DNA of 64,000 nt from Pleurocapsa minor GSE-CHR-MK 17-07R (GCA_019359125.1 JAHHHY010000002.1:620001-684000); one strand, 5' to 3'; positions 40,427-50,205 are shown, counted from the first letter of the stretch. Notes: generated by a model from the letters alone, not told the origin. A program made the numbers and translations.

Positions 40427-41449
40427 CTAGGCCGCCGGAATCGTGATGACCTGGTTGATAAAAATCAGGTTGATATTCGAGATGCCGTTGCACGACGCGA
40501 TCGAGTTCACAGGGACATTGTAGCGCAGTGAAATCTGGAACAGCGTCTCGTTCTGCTGCACGGTGTACTGCTGGCCGGCGCACGAGCTGGTGCCGCCGCT
40601 CGAATTGGCGGTGATCGGGGCGCCAGTGCCGCTGGTGCCGCCGCAGCCGGGAATATTCAGCACCTGGCCGACGATAATCAGCGCGGGATTGACGATACCG
40701 TTGGCCGATGCGATGGCGTTGACAGTCGTGTTGTAGCGCAGCGAGATGCGGAACATGTTGTCACCTGCCACGACCGTGTGCGTGCAGGTGGTGCCCGGAT
40801 TGGTGATGATGGGTGGCGTGATCGTCGGTTGCAGCGGGTTGAAAATAGTTGCCGTGGGGCCGAGGATGGCCTCCATCGTTTGCGTCATGGGGTAGGCGGC
40901 TGTCTGCGTCGCGCCCGCGATAAATGCGGTAGCGGTCAGCGCCAGCGGATCAATCGGTTGCTCGACAATCACACCCGCCCCAATTGCCAGCGCGGTGGCG
41001 GTCTGGGCCAGAGGATCGATCTGGAAGATGTCTGGCTGCACCTGCGCCCCCAGAGCGAGATTGGCCAGCGCGGTGGCCGTCATCACCAGCGGGTCGGCCT
41101 GTACGACTTGCAGTGGATCGGGCGTGGGCGTGATGATGGCCGCGACCGCGACATTGGTCAGTGCCAGCGCCAGCGGATCAGGCGTATTGGTAATCGCGAT
41201 CATCTCTATGACCGCAGGTTCAGGCGTATCGGTGGGCAGCGGCGTATCTGAAGGAAGCAGCTGCTCCTCGGTTGGCGGCGGCAGCGGGGTTTCGGTGGGA
41301 ATGTCGGTGAAGGTGGCCTGCGAAAATGCCACGCTGGTGGATTCGAGGCTGTTTCCTGCCGGCGTAAAACAAGCCGCAAGTGTCGTCGCCATAAACAGCG
41401 ACGCAGCAAGCGTGATGGTGCGTAATGGTTTCAGCGGGTGACGCATCAT
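40427..41449 (-). CDS. LysM-domain lipoprotein with DPL-TATA repeats
   Basis: A 340-residue lipoprotein with a lipobox TLAAC near residue 27. After a Thr/Pro/Leu-rich stretch, the middle has four repeated units of the form DPL-x3-TATA (for example DPLVMTATALANLALGA, DPLAQTATALAIGAG, DPLALTATAFIAG), and the C-terminus contains two LysM domains (HTVVAGDNMFRISLRYNTTV and QYTVQQNETLFQISLRYNVPV), which bind peptidoglycan or chitin-like glycans. Start ATG 41449 has GAAAGG upstream. It is probably an envelope-anchored binding protein. Confidence 0.78.
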   Translation of the reverse strand: MMRHPLKPLRTITLAASLFMATTLAACFTPAGNSLESTSVAFSQATFTDIPTETPLPPPTEEQLLPSDTPLPTDTPEPAVIEMIAITNTPDPLALALTNVAVAAIITPTPDPLQVVQADPLVMTATALANLALGAQVQPDIFQIDPLAQTATALAIGAGVIVEQPIDPLALTATAFIAGATQTAAYPMTQTMEAILGPTATIFNPLQPTITPPIITNPGTTCTHTVVAGDNMFRISLRYNTTVNAIASANGIVNPALIIVGQVLNIPGCGGTSGTGAPITANSSGGTSSCAGQQYTVQQNETLFQISLRYNVPVNSIASCNGISNINLIFINQVITIPAA

Positions 41450-41572
41450 CCCGACCTTTCCTGCTGCCGGATATCTGTCAGCCAAATAGCCAACTTAGAA
41501 CGTAATTATAACGATGTGCACGCATTGCACAACTGTAAGCGGCATGAATGAACGCCGGCTCTGTGCAGTTTA

Positions 41573-42682
41573 CTACTCCGGATAGGCGCGGATGGGCAGC
41601 CCGACGCTGACGACCGTGCCCGACTCTGGCTCACTGTCCACCGTGAATGTGCCGCCGCTCAGCTCGGTCAGGCGCTTGGCGATAATCAGGCCGAGGCCGC
41701 TGCCCTGGTCCTCGTACTGATTGCGCTCGAACTGACTGAATCCGCCGATATTGTGGATGTGTTCCACGGGGAAGCCGCGACCCTTGTCGTGGAATTCCAG
41801 CATATACAGGTCGCCTTTTACCTTGCCAATCAGGCGCACTGGCGTGCCCTTCTGTGAGAACTTGAAGGCGTTGTCGATCAGCTCGATGGTGATCTTCTTC
41901 AGGTATTCATCGCTTAGGCCGATACAGGCGACATCTTCCATGTCCTGCGTGAAATCATCCGCGCGGTCACGCGCCTTGGCATGTTCGCGGGCGTATCCGG
42001 CGATGCTGTAGGACGGGTACAACTGATAGCCAGCGCGGAAACTTTCAAACAGGCGCGGGTCACCAGCGATCAGCTCGGTCTGGGCGTAGGTGATGTAATT
42101 CTCGGTCAGGTGATACAGCCGGTTAGCCGCCTTGTAGATGTGCGTGGCCATTTCTTCGACACGCTTCGGGTCCATGCCTTCGGCATCCGACATCAGCAAA
42201 TCGCTGAAGCCCAGAATGACATTCAGCGGCGTACGCAGCTCATGGGGCAGGGCCAGGATGATATTACCGCGCAGGTCGTCCAGGCGGCGGGCGGCCTGTT
42301 CTTTCATCTCAGCCTGTTTTTGCAGGCGCGCCTTAATCGAATTCATTAGCTCGTGCACGGTAAACGGCTTGGTCAGGAAGTCGTCCGCGCCCAGGCTCAT
42401 GCCGTGGCGCATATCCAGCCTGTCGGTGCGCGCTGTCAGGAAAATGAACGGAATGGTGGCTGTGGTCGCGTCGCGGTGCAGCTCTTCAATCACGCCATAG
42501 CCGTCCATAACGGGCATCATGATGTCGCAGATGATGAGATTTGGCATGATCTCGCGTGCTTTGGCCACGCCGTCCAGCCCGTTTTCCGCGCCGTAGGTTT
42601 CGTAGCCCTCGAAACCCAGCATTTCTATGATGTCTTTGCGCAGGGTTGGCGCGTCTTCAATCACAAGTATCTTCGTGGTCAT
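41573..42682 (-). CDS. Response regulator receiver-histidine kinase hybrid
   Basis: A 369-residue protein with an N-terminal REC domain (phospho-acceptor D53 in IICDIMMPVMDG, with conserved T and K in FLTARTD and TKPF), a coiled-coil linker and a histidine kinase part with H147 in PHELRTPL, the N-box IDNAFKFSQKG and G2 DQGSGLGLII. Its ATG overlaps the stop of the upstream kinase gene by 4 bp (ATGA), so the two are coupled and probably form one phosphorelay; the targets are unknown. Confidence 0.86.
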   Translation of the reverse strand: MTTKILVIEDAPTLRKDIIEMLGFEGYETYGAENGLDGVAKAREIMPNLIICDIMMPVMDGYGVIEELHRDATTATIPFIFLTARTDRLDMRHGMSLGADDFLTKPFTVHELMNSIKARLQKQAEMKEQAARRLDDLRGNIILALPHELRTPLNVILGFSDLLMSDAEGMDPKRVEEMATHIYKAANRLYHLTENYITYAQTELIAGDPRLFESFRAGYQLYPSYSIAGYAREHAKARDRADDFTQDMEDVACIGLSDEYLKKITIELIDNAFKFSQKGTPVRLIGKVKGDLYMLEFHDKGRGFPVEHIHNIGGFSQFERNQYEDQGSGLGLIIAKRLTELSGGTFTVDSEPESGTVVSVGLPIRAYPE

Positions 42683-45615
42683 GATGGCAGATCTCCCACA
42701 GTATCAATGGGAAAGGATAATGTAAATTCAGTGCCGATGCCAAGCTGGCTTTGTACCGCGACAGTGCCGCCATGCAGCTCCACCGCCTGTTTAACAATAG
42801 ACAGTCCCAGCCCTGTGCCGTCGATGTGCTCTACGTTGCTGCCGCGATGGAATGGTTCAAACAGCCGCTGCTGGTCCTCCTGAGAGATGCCAAACCCTTC
42901 ATCCTGAACGCTGATGTCCAGGGACGTGCTCGTCTGCATGATGCGCACCAGAATCTCCGTTCCCCGCGGTGAATATTTGATCGCGTTGGAAAGCAGATTC
43001 GTCAGGGCACGGCGCATCCAGCGGTCGTCAGCGAACATGATGAACTGCCTGCCCGAACGCGTCACTGTGAAGGTGTGCGCGCTGCCGATGCCGGTTTTCA
43101 GCTCATTAATGATCGATTCGCACAGATCCGCAAGATTGAGCTGTCCCCACAGCAGATCATTTTTGCCCAGCTCCTGCGCGCGGCCCAGCGTGAGCAGCTC
43201 GTCCAGCATGCGCGTCAGCCGGGTCACCTGAAGCTGGATGCTTTCCATCTTCTCGGCCCGCTTTTCATAGCCCATGCGCTCGCCGTGCGTATTCAGCAGG
43301 TCGGTGGCGGCGCGGATCATCATCAGCGGGGTGCGGAATTCATGCGAGGCACGCGAGATAAAGTGCGACTTGAGCTCGCTCAGCTCGCGCTCGCGGTTGA
43401 GGGCGGTGCGCAGGTCGCGCTCCAGTTGTTTGCGTTCGGTGATGTCGCGGATACTGCACACGATACTGGTGACAGAAGGGGCGCCCGAGGATTTCTCCAT
43501 GACGGGCGAGATGGCGACATCGGCGTCAAAGGCGGCCCCGTCACGGCTGTCCATCATCAGCTCGATGCGCTGAGGCTTGCCGCCGGTCACGACTTCCGCC
43601 AGCGCCTGCTGTAACATGCTGGCGTAAAAAGGCCCGGTCAGGCGCTCGAACGGCTTGTTGAACAGCTCGTCACCGTGGTATCCGAACATGTTCTCGAAAG
43701 CCTGGTTGGATTGCTGGATGCGCCCGTCCCGGCGCAGCAGCAGGATGGCGTCGCTGCTGTTATTGAGGATGGCTTCGGTGCGGTCTTTGATACGATTCAG
43801 TTCGCTTGTGCGCTCCTGCACGCGCTGCTGAATTTCGCGATAGAGCAGCTGGTTTTCCAGGATGGTGACGGCCCGCTCGGCCAGCGTGCGCAGCACCTGA
43901 ATCTGCTCTGTGTCAAAGGCATTGACTTCGATGGCCTGCAAGTCAATCACGGCCAGACAGCGCTGGGTGCCGCGCATTGGTACGACCAGCTCGGCCCGGG
44001 TATTCGGGTGGAACGAGACGTAATCCGGATCCTGCGAGACATCCTGGGCGCACACGATTTCGCCGGTCCGCACTGCCCGTGCGATCAACCCGGTCGTGAC
44101 AACAGCGCCCTCTTCAAGGGGAATATTGAGGATGCCAGCGCGGGCGGCCGGCCGCAGGATATGGTTGCCGCCGCTTTGCTCGACGGCGATGATGGTGCAT
44201 TCCACGTCCGGCATTTCGCGCGAGACAATCTGCGCCAGACGGTCATACAGCTCCTGCGGGGAACTGCTGTCGATCAGGCTGGTCGTGAGCAGGGTGCTGG
44301 TGGCGCGGTTGATCGACCGAAGCTGGGCGGCATCACGATAAATCGAATCGATCAGATGGGCATGCTCCAGCGCGACGGCTGCCTGATCGGCAAATGCCTG
44401 AAGCTGTGGCACATGTTTGACCTGGAATTTATTGGAAGAATCGCCGTCCAGACAAAGCAGTCCGAGGATGTGACCATAAGCAGACAGTGGCACCGCAACC
44501 CACGATTTGATCCATTCGGTTTCCGGAATTAGCCGCCAGGTCGGATACACATCGACGTTTTCCACCAGCACGGTCGTATTGTCGCGCAGTACGCGGGTAA
44601 AGGTTTCAAAGTCATCTGGATTGATGCCGGTGCCCACGGCCGTGTGGTGGTTGCTGAACATTGAGCTGCGTCCGCGGAAATAAGCGACGCGCAGCTGGCC
44701 GTCTTCCAGCAGCATGATGCTGGCGGCATCGTGCTGCACCACCTGCCCGATGTGATCGAGCAAGCCGTTATACACCGCTTCCACATCAAAGGTTTGCGAG
44801 AGCAGGCTGGCCAGATCGCGCAGTGACTCGGCCTGTTCGCGCTGTTCGCGCTCCGAGGCTTCGGCAATCTTGAGCGCAGTGATGTCCGTCAGCGAAATTA
44901 ATACGCCATCCAGCAGCTCCCCGCGCAGCACCGGATTGCCAGTCAGCTCGACATGGTGTGTGCGCCCATTGACCTGCAGCTCGACCTGCAAATGGCTGAC
45001 CGGTTGGCCCGAAAACAGCACCGCTGCGGCCGCGCGCAGTCCGGGAATCTCGCTAAGGGGCTGGCGTATTTCGGGGGCATCGTTCCCGCCAAAAAAGTCG
45101 CGGAAGGGCTGGTTCAGCAGGTGCGGATTCCCGGCCGGGTCGTACAGCGCCATGGGGGTTGGGGCATTGTCGAAAATCTGGTAAATCGAGCTGAGCGTCT
45201 GGTCATGCGACATGCCGAACACGCTGAAGCGTTCGCGCCTGTGGTGCCGCCTGAGCAGATGCATCAGCCGCTGGGCATCGGTCTGGGCGATGAGCAGGCT
45301 GGTGAGTACATCATCGGCACCGGCCGCGAAAGCCGCATCGATGGCGACGCTGTCGTCTGGCGTGCACACACACAGCATCAGCGGGCGCATCGGCTGGGCA
45401 TACAGACGCCGCACAATCGCGACCGCATCAGCCAGCGCCGAATCAATCAGCAGGATATCCACCGGATTGGTGTAGAGCGCGGACTGTACTGCCTGGGGAG
45501 AGTCTGCGGGCAGCACAAAACAGCCAGCGGATTGGAGGACGTCCGTGGCATGCGAAATATAAGCCGGATCGCTGTGGCCTATGAGTATGACAGGCGCCGC
45601 AGAGAAGTCCTGCAC
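42679..45615 (-). CDS. Multi-domain sensor histidine kinase (REC-like, PAS, GAF, GAF, PAS, HisKA, HATPase)
   Basis: A 978-residue soluble kinase. Residues about 8-125 resemble a receiver domain with a degenerate acceptor site (DILLIDSALADA). PAS motifs are at about 150-265 and 620-745, and two GAF domains at about 290-435 and 450-600. H758 lies in SHEFRTPL, followed by the HATPase with NAIKYSPRG and GTGLGLSI. It integrates several inputs, probably redox or small-molecule signals, and is coupled to the downstream REC-kinase. Confidence 0.86.
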   Translation of the reverse strand: MQDFSAAPVILIGHSDPAYISHATDVLQSAGCFVLPADSPQAVQSALYTNPVDILLIDSALADAVAIVRRLYAQPMRPLMLCVCTPDDSVAIDAAFAAGADDVLTSLLIAQTDAQRLMHLLRRHHRRERFSVFGMSHDQTLSSIYQIFDNAPTPMALYDPAGNPHLLNQPFRDFFGGNDAPEIRQPLSEIPGLRAAAAVLFSGQPVSHLQVELQVNGRTHHVELTGNPVLRGELLDGVLISLTDITALKIAEASEREQREQAESLRDLASLLSQTFDVEAVYNGLLDHIGQVVQHDAASIMLLEDGQLRVAYFRGRSSMFSNHHTAVGTGINPDDFETFTRVLRDNTTVLVENVDVYPTWRLIPETEWIKSWVAVPLSAYGHILGLLCLDGDSSNKFQVKHVPQLQAFADQAAVALEHAHLIDSIYRDAAQLRSINRATSTLLTTSLIDSSSPQELYDRLAQIVSREMPDVECTIIAVEQSGGNHILRPAARAGILNIPLEEGAVVTTGLIARAVRTGEIVCAQDVSQDPDYVSFHPNTRAELVVPMRGTQRCLAVIDLQAIEVNAFDTEQIQVLRTLAERAVTILENQLLYREIQQRVQERTSELNRIKDRTEAILNNSSDAILLLRRDGRIQQSNQAFENMFGYHGDELFNKPFERLTGPFYASMLQQALAEVVTGGKPQRIELMMDSRDGAAFDADVAISPVMEKSSGAPSVTSIVCSIRDITERKQLERDLRTALNRERELSELKSHFISRASHEFRTPLMMIRAATDLLNTHGERMGYEKRAEKMESIQLQVTRLTRMLDELLTLGRAQELGKNDLLWGQLNLADLCESIINELKTGIGSAHTFTVTRSGRQFIMFADDRWMRRALTNLLSNAIKYSPRGTEILVRIMQTSTSLDISVQDEGFGISQEDQQRLFEPFHRGSNVEHIDGTGLGLSIVKQAVELHGGTVAVQSQLGIGTEFTLSFPIDTVGDLPS

Positions 45616-45682
45616 ACCGGGTTATCCTTGGCTGGTTGGTATTTGACGTGCCTTAAGTATATGCGAAATGTTACCGCGTTAA

Positions 45683-46510
45683 TTATTGAGAAGCGATGCC
45701 TGTGGCCACAAGTATCAGCAGGATGATGCCGGCGATGATGCGATAGACCCCGAAGGGTGCAAAGGTGTGCGTCGCCACATAACGCAGCAGCCAGCGAATC
45801 GACAGCCAGGCGACGATGCCGGCCACGACTGCGCCGATGAAAAAATAGAGCAGGTCAGCAGTATTGATTTCGTCCAGGCTGAACACCAGGTCGGCAATGG
45901 TAGCGAGGCCCAGCGTGGGGATGGCCAGGTAAAACGAGAACGCTGTCGCCGTCTGGCGGTTCAGGCCGGTCAGCATGCCGCCGACGATGCTGGCGGCCGA
46001 GCGCGATACGCCCGGAATCAGCGCCAGCGTTTGCAGCAGGCCGATGATGAGCGCGTGGCGCGGGGTGATCGTTTCCAGCTCAACGGTGGTTGTGGTCAGG
46101 CTGCGGATGCGCGGCAGCCGTTCCACGGCAATCAGGGCGATACCGCCCACGATCAGCGAAATAGCGACGACGACCGGGTTGAACAGCACTTCCTTGATAA
46201 TTTCCCTGGTCAGCACGCCGATGATAGCTGCCGGGAAGAAGGCGACAATCAATGCGAGGGCGAAACGCTGGGTGTCGCGGCTGGCCGTCAGGGTGGAGAG
46301 CTTTGCCAGCAGATCGGCGCGGTACCAGGCGATGACGGCGACGACCGCGCCCAGTTGAATGAAAATCTCGAAGGACTCAATGGTGCCGGGGCCCATCGCC
46401 GGGCGCAGGATAGCGACCGCGGCGATCAGGTGGCCAGTCGAGGAAATCGGCAGAAATTCGGTGACGCCTTCGATGATGCCAAGCAGGATGACTTTAATCA
46501 GTTCGAGCAT
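45683..46510 (-). CDS. uppP: Undecaprenyl-diphosphatase
   Basis: A 275-residue membrane phosphatase that regenerates undecaprenyl phosphate for wall synthesis and gives bacitracin resistance. Both family motifs are visible: EGVTEFLPISSTGHL near the start and PGVSRSAASIVGGML in the middle. The upstream MFS gene ends 24 bp before it, so it may be co-transcribed from the type VII-like locus side. Confidence 0.94.
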   Translation of the reverse strand: MLELIKVILLGIIEGVTEFLPISSTGHLIAAVAILRPAMGPGTIESFEIFIQLGAVVAVIAWYRADLLAKLSTLTASRDTQRFALALIVAFFPAAIIGVLTREIIKEVLFNPVVVAISLIVGGIALIAVERLPRIRSLTTTTVELETITPRHALIIGLLQTLALIPGVSRSAASIVGGMLTGLNRQTATAFSFYLAIPTLGLATIADLVFSLDEINTADLLYFFIGAVVAGIVAWLSIRWLLRYVATHTFAPFGVYRIIAGIILLILVATGIASQ

Positions 46511-46534
46511 GCTGAAATGCCTTTGTCAGAGGGT

Positions 46535-47818
46535 TCAGGGGGTGGGTGACGCGGCCACGGGTGACTGTTCGCGCTGGGCGGTGCGGCGATCGAGATAGCG
46601 CAGCACGGCGGCCCACAGGACCAGCGGAATCAGGGACAGGATGCCCGTCACGGCGACGATGATGCGTACACTGCCATCGCCATAGGCCTCCAGCGCAGCA
46701 CCCGTCGCGATGATGCTGAGCACGCTGAATAACTGGAATCCGGCCATGTCCAGCGAGAAGATGCGCCCCAGATAGGCATCATCGACGGTCTTCTGCAGAA
46801 TAGCCGAGCTGTACGTCCAGTACAGGCTGCTGCCGATGGCCTTGACCATCATCGAGAGCGCGGCGATGGCCAGCACAGGCGCGCCGGCCAGCAGGAACCA
46901 GCCTGCGGCGATGAAGCCATAGCCCGCCAGAATGATACGGCGCATGCTGCGCACCGATCCGTTATTCCAGCGTTCCACCAGAATTGGCCCGAGAATGGCG
47001 CCAATGCCGAACGCGCTCCAAAGCACGCCCAGCGACCCACTGCCGTCCTCGCCCAGCACAAATAAGCCGGTTGCATACACGATCAGCAGCGCGTCGACAT
47101 TGCCCACGTTGCCGCCGGCCTTGACCAGCAGCGTGAGCAGCGTCTCCGGGTTGCGGCGGGCATAGCGCAGGCCTTCGATGTAGTCGCGCAGGCCGCTGCT
47201 CTGATGGGTCTTGCCTTTCGTGGGATGGGTGACTTCACGCGGCAGGCGGATGCTCCAGATCAGCAGCGCCGAGACGGCAAACGTGGCGGCGTCGAACAGC
47301 AGCGCGATGTTTGACCCCAGCAGGCCGGAGACCAGCCCGCCCAGCGCGCCGCCCACAGCCAGCATGATCGACCAGGTGACGCTGCCCAGAATGTTGGCAG
47401 CTACCAGGTCCTCACGGTTGACGACGGCAGGCAGCAGCGCTGACCGTCCGGGTTCGAACAGCGAGGAGAAGCTGAACTGGATAATCGTGAGCAGGTAAAT
47501 CAGCCAGACGCGGTCCGGCCCGGTGGCGAGCAGAAAGCCGAGCACCACGAAGATGCGCACCACGTCGCTGATGATGAGCAGGCGACGGCGGTCGTAACGG
47601 TCGAGCAGCACCCCGGCCAGCGGGCTGACGATGAGGGGAGGCAGGAAGCGCGCCAGCAGCAGCAGGCTGATGGCCAGGCCAGAGCCGTCTGTGTAGCGCG
47701 CTACCAGGGCCGACAGCACGATGGTATTGAACCAGTCCCCGATGAGACTGACAGCCTGCGCGCCCCACAGACGCGCATAAGCCGGATTGCGGCGCAGGAG
47801 TTGAATGGCACTGATCAT
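46535..47818 (-). CDS. MFS transporter (EntS/MFS_3 type)
   Basis: A 427-residue MFS protein with about twelve helices. It resembles the enterobactin-exporter/MFS_3 branch (AQAVSLIGDWFNTIVLSALV, motif DRYDRRRLLIISD). Substrate unknown. It starts 51 bp after the CHAP-effector gene and is probably in the same operon. The gene could serve export in the wall- or effector-related locus, but family members often export small molecules. Confidence 0.76.
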   Translation of the reverse strand: MISAIQLLRRNPAYARLWGAQAVSLIGDWFNTIVLSALVARYTDGSGLAISLLLLARFLPPLIVSPLAGVLLDRYDRRRLLIISDVVRIFVVLGFLLATGPDRVWLIYLLTIIQFSFSSLFEPGRSALLPAVVNREDLVAANILGSVTWSIMLAVGGALGGLVSGLLGSNIALLFDAATFAVSALLIWSIRLPREVTHPTKGKTHQSSGLRDYIEGLRYARRNPETLLTLLVKAGGNVGNVDALLIVYATGLFVLGEDGSGSLGVLWSAFGIGAILGPILVERWNNGSVRSMRRIILAGYGFIAAGWFLLAGAPVLAIAALSMMVKAIGSSLYWTYSSAILQKTVDDAYLGRIFSLDMAGFQLFSVLSIIATGAALEAYGDGSVRIIVAVTGILSLIPLVLWAAVLRYLDRRTAQREQSPVAASPTP

Positions 47819-47869
47819 AGTGGTTTTACACGCTGACGGCCGCGCGCCGCAGCGCCGATCGTGCCGTCC

Positions 47870-49213
47870 CTATGCCTGGGTTTCCCACGGAAAATACATG
47901 TAGGTGATGTTGGGTCCGCTGACCTCATCCGTGAGCGACGATAATAACACAGGCGTGTGATTAAAGTTATCGGTAACCCACACGCTGCCGTCCGGTTCCA
48001 CGCGCTCGACGTACAGCACATGGCCGAAGCGGTCATCCGCGAACGAGTGCTCCGGCTGCATCACCATAACCGAGCCGGGCAGCGGCACGTCGCCCATCTT
48101 GATGCCGTATTCCGGGTGGCGCAGCGCATTTTCCGGCCACAGATAGGCATTGTTCGGGATGCCCGGCGGAATCGGCATGCGGCTGCACACGAAGTTGACG
48201 CAGTTGACCGAGTTGTCGGCCTGGCGCGTGGCATTGAGGATGGCGTCGCTGGTGCGGCCGCCTTCCAGGCTGGCGATCAGCTCCAGGTCGGCACCGGCAC
48301 CGGGGCTGACGCGCTCCAGGCGGTCCTGCAGGCTGGTGATATTATTGGTCGCGTTTTCAATGTTCTGCTGTGAAGCCGCAATTTCGGCGTCAATCGCGGC
48401 AAGCTGCTCGCGCAGGCCGCGGACGCGCGCGTTCGGCGTGACGCCTGCGCTCGTTCCCAGCACCTGGGTCAGGCGGTCCAGCTCGCCCTGAATTTCGGCA
48501 CGTCGACCTTCAAGGGTCGTCAGGTTGCTTTGTTCAGTCTCCAGTGCCGCCTGCTGGCGCGTTAATTCCTGCATCATCGCCTGATTATGCTGGTTGGCAT
48601 AGGCATCCAGCGGCGGCGCTTCCAGCACGACTTCGGGCTCGCTGGACGACGATCCGCCGCCCGATGATCCCCCACCGCTGCTGCTGGTGCGTCCGCGTCC
48701 CGAGCTGCCGCCGCCCACACCGCCACCCGACGAACTGCCGCCGGTGCCTGATGTACCACCTGTGCCACCCGTGCCACTGTTACCAGCATTCCCGCTGTTG
48801 CCCGGGCTGTCGCCGGATTGGCCGGGCGGTGTGCCGCCCTGTCCCGGGGGCGTCCCGCCCTGACCGGGCGGTGTACCTCCCTGTCCGGGGGGAATGAACA
48901 CATCTCCGCCGCCGCCGCCGGGCGCATCGGGGCCATCGCCAGACTGGCGCACGGCTTCTTCAATGGCGTCGGCTGCTTCTTCCAGCCTGTGCGAGAACGA
49001 TTCCAGCTCGTCAGGCCAGGTATCCATGATGGAGCGTTCGCGGCGATACTCCGCATAGAATTTATCGGCGGCAGGGCTTTGGAAGCCGCGCACGACCAAC
49101 TGGTCCACGATACCGTGGGCGACATTCTTGGCATTGCGCACCGTCTCGGCAGAATTCACCAGAGACGATGCTGCCAGTCTTAGTTCGTCAATCCGGGCTT
49201 CAAGAGAACTCAT
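47870..49213 (-). CDS. Putative type VII-secreted effector: WXG100-like head, Gly/Pro/Ser-rich linker, C-terminal CHAP amidase domain
   Basis: A 447-residue protein. Residues 1-95 resemble the non-canonical WXG100 protein encoded at 54941 (compare FQSPAADKFYAEYRRER with FSSPSADAFRAEYGRLT). Then comes a linker with three PPGQGGT repeats and a Gly/Ser-rich stretch, a helical coiled-coil region (about 200-320) and a CHAP domain with catalytic C338 (NSVNCVNFVCSRM), H398 (RFGHVLYVERV) and the following DNFN motif. No signal peptide is present. The head would target the export motor and the CHAP domain would cut peptidoglycan, as wall hydrolase or antibacterial toxin. No immunity gene is obvious. 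It starts 11 bp after the single-pass membrane protein gene. Confidence 0.8.
   Translation of the reverse strand: MSSLEARIDELRLAASSLVNSAETVRNAKNVAHGIVDQLVVRGFQSPAADKFYAEYRRERSIMDTWPDELESFSHRLEEAADAIEEAVRQSGDGPDAPGGGGGDVFIPPGQGGTPPGQGGTPPGQGGTPPGQSGDSPGNSGNAGNSGTGGTGGTSGTGGSSSGGGVGGGSSGRGRTSSSGGGSSGGGSSSSEPEVVLEAPPLDAYANQHNQAMMQELTRQQAALETEQSNLTTLEGRRAEIQGELDRLTQVLGTSAGVTPNARVRGLREQLAAIDAEIAASQQNIENATNNITSLQDRLERVSPGAGADLELIASLEGGRTSDAILNATRQADNSVNCVNFVCSRMPIPPGIPNNAYLWPENALRHPEYGIKMGDVPLPGSVMVMQPEHSFADDRFGHVLYVERVEPDGSVWVTDNFNHTPVLLSSLTDEVSGPNITYMYFPWETQA
48820..48895 (-). repeat. Short tandem repeats coding PPGQGGT linker
   Basis: Three 21-bp units encode PPGQGGT in the linker of the CHAP protein, with synonymous changes between units. 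A fourth partial unit follows as PPGQSGD. Confidence 0.75.
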
Positions 49214-49224
49214 CGTAGTTTGCC

Positions 49225-50205
49225 TTATGCTCCAGACGGCAAGGCGAGTGGGATGATAATCGGCACGGGGTCCTGCCCGGATGGCACCGGGGGAATCACG
49301 GTCAGGGCCGCAGGGATACTTGTATTGGGCACTTCAAAGACGACCCATCCAGCACTCTGATTGTTGTCTGCGATGCGCTCGGAAAGGCGTGATTCGCCAG
49401 CCGGACCGACGTTGCGCAGAGGCGGAATATTCGTCAGGGTATCGGTCGTGATAAACAGGTCCGCTTCCGGCGGGTCGCTGCAAATACTGCCATTGCGGCA
49501 TTCAAACACAATTCGCACCGCCACCAGTCGCGCGCCCTGCGTGGCAGTCACCAGCTCACCATCTTCATTGACGATGCGGCCAGAATTATCTTCCACAGCC
49601 GACACCTGCAGGATGCCGGATTCGTAGATAGCCTCAAAGTCTTCCGGGCGCAGCGCGATGCTGCGGTCTGGCGCCAGTGTGGGAAGCGGACCCTGCTGGT
49701 TATTCAGATTAGTCGGCGGCTGGCCGAAATTTGTGCCGGCCACCTGGGTCGCTGCAGGGGTATTGCCCCCGCCACCGCCCAGCAGGCTGACAACGACGAT
49801 GCCGATCATCAGGCCAATGGCGGCAAACGCGCCCGCTTTCCACAGGTCGACGCCCAGCGGCTTTGGCAGCTTGCGTGCAGGTGGGGCGTCAACGCCTTCT
49901 TCAGGCATCTCCAGCGGCTCATCGGTCTCGACGCCTTTGGAGGCATACTGGTCTTCCTGCTCCAGCGTGTCGGCCGCGATGCGCGCATAGCGATCGTTTT
50001 TCGGCAGCTTTTCCACCAGCACCTTGAGCTTTTCCATGCGCGTGGCGCGGTCGTCTGCTGCCTGTGCATCCAGCCACATCAGCAGCGGCGTCTCTTCTTC
50101 CGACGGACGCGAATGCTCTGCCGTAAATTCTGCCAGCAGCCGCCGCACTTCAGACCGGCTTCCGTTGAACAGCGCAATGTTTGCCTTGATTAGTTTCGCG
50201 TCCAC
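49225..50205 (-). CDS. Single-pass membrane protein of type VII-like locus
   Basis: A 326-residue protein with a cytosolic N-terminal region of about 120 residues (helical, VRRLLAEFTAEHSRPSEEETP), one membrane helix (about 123-143, KAGAFAAIGLMIGIVVVSLL) and an extracellular, beta-rich C-terminal part (RLVAVRIVFECRNG...). Start GTG 50205 is 3 bp after the EccC-like stop, with GGAAG upstream. Its topology is like EccB or EssB of known type VII systems, but sequence homology is not evident; a structural-role analogue is inferred. Confidence 0.62.
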   Translation of the reverse strand: MDAKLIKANIALFNGSRSEVRRLLAEFTAEHSRPSEEETPLLMWLDAQAADDRATRMEKLKVLVEKLPKNDRYARIAADTLEQEDQYASKGVETDEPLEMPEEGVDAPPARKLPKPLGVDLWKAGAFAAIGLMIGIVVVSLLGGGGGNTPAATQVAGTNFGQPPTNLNNQQGPLPTLAPDRSIALRPEDFEAIYESGILQVSAVEDNSGRIVNEDGELVTATQGARLVAVRIVFECRNGSICSDPPEADLFITTDTLTNIPPLRNVGPAGESRLSERIADNNQSAGWVVFEVPNTSIPAALTVIPPVPSGQDPVPIIIPLALPSGA

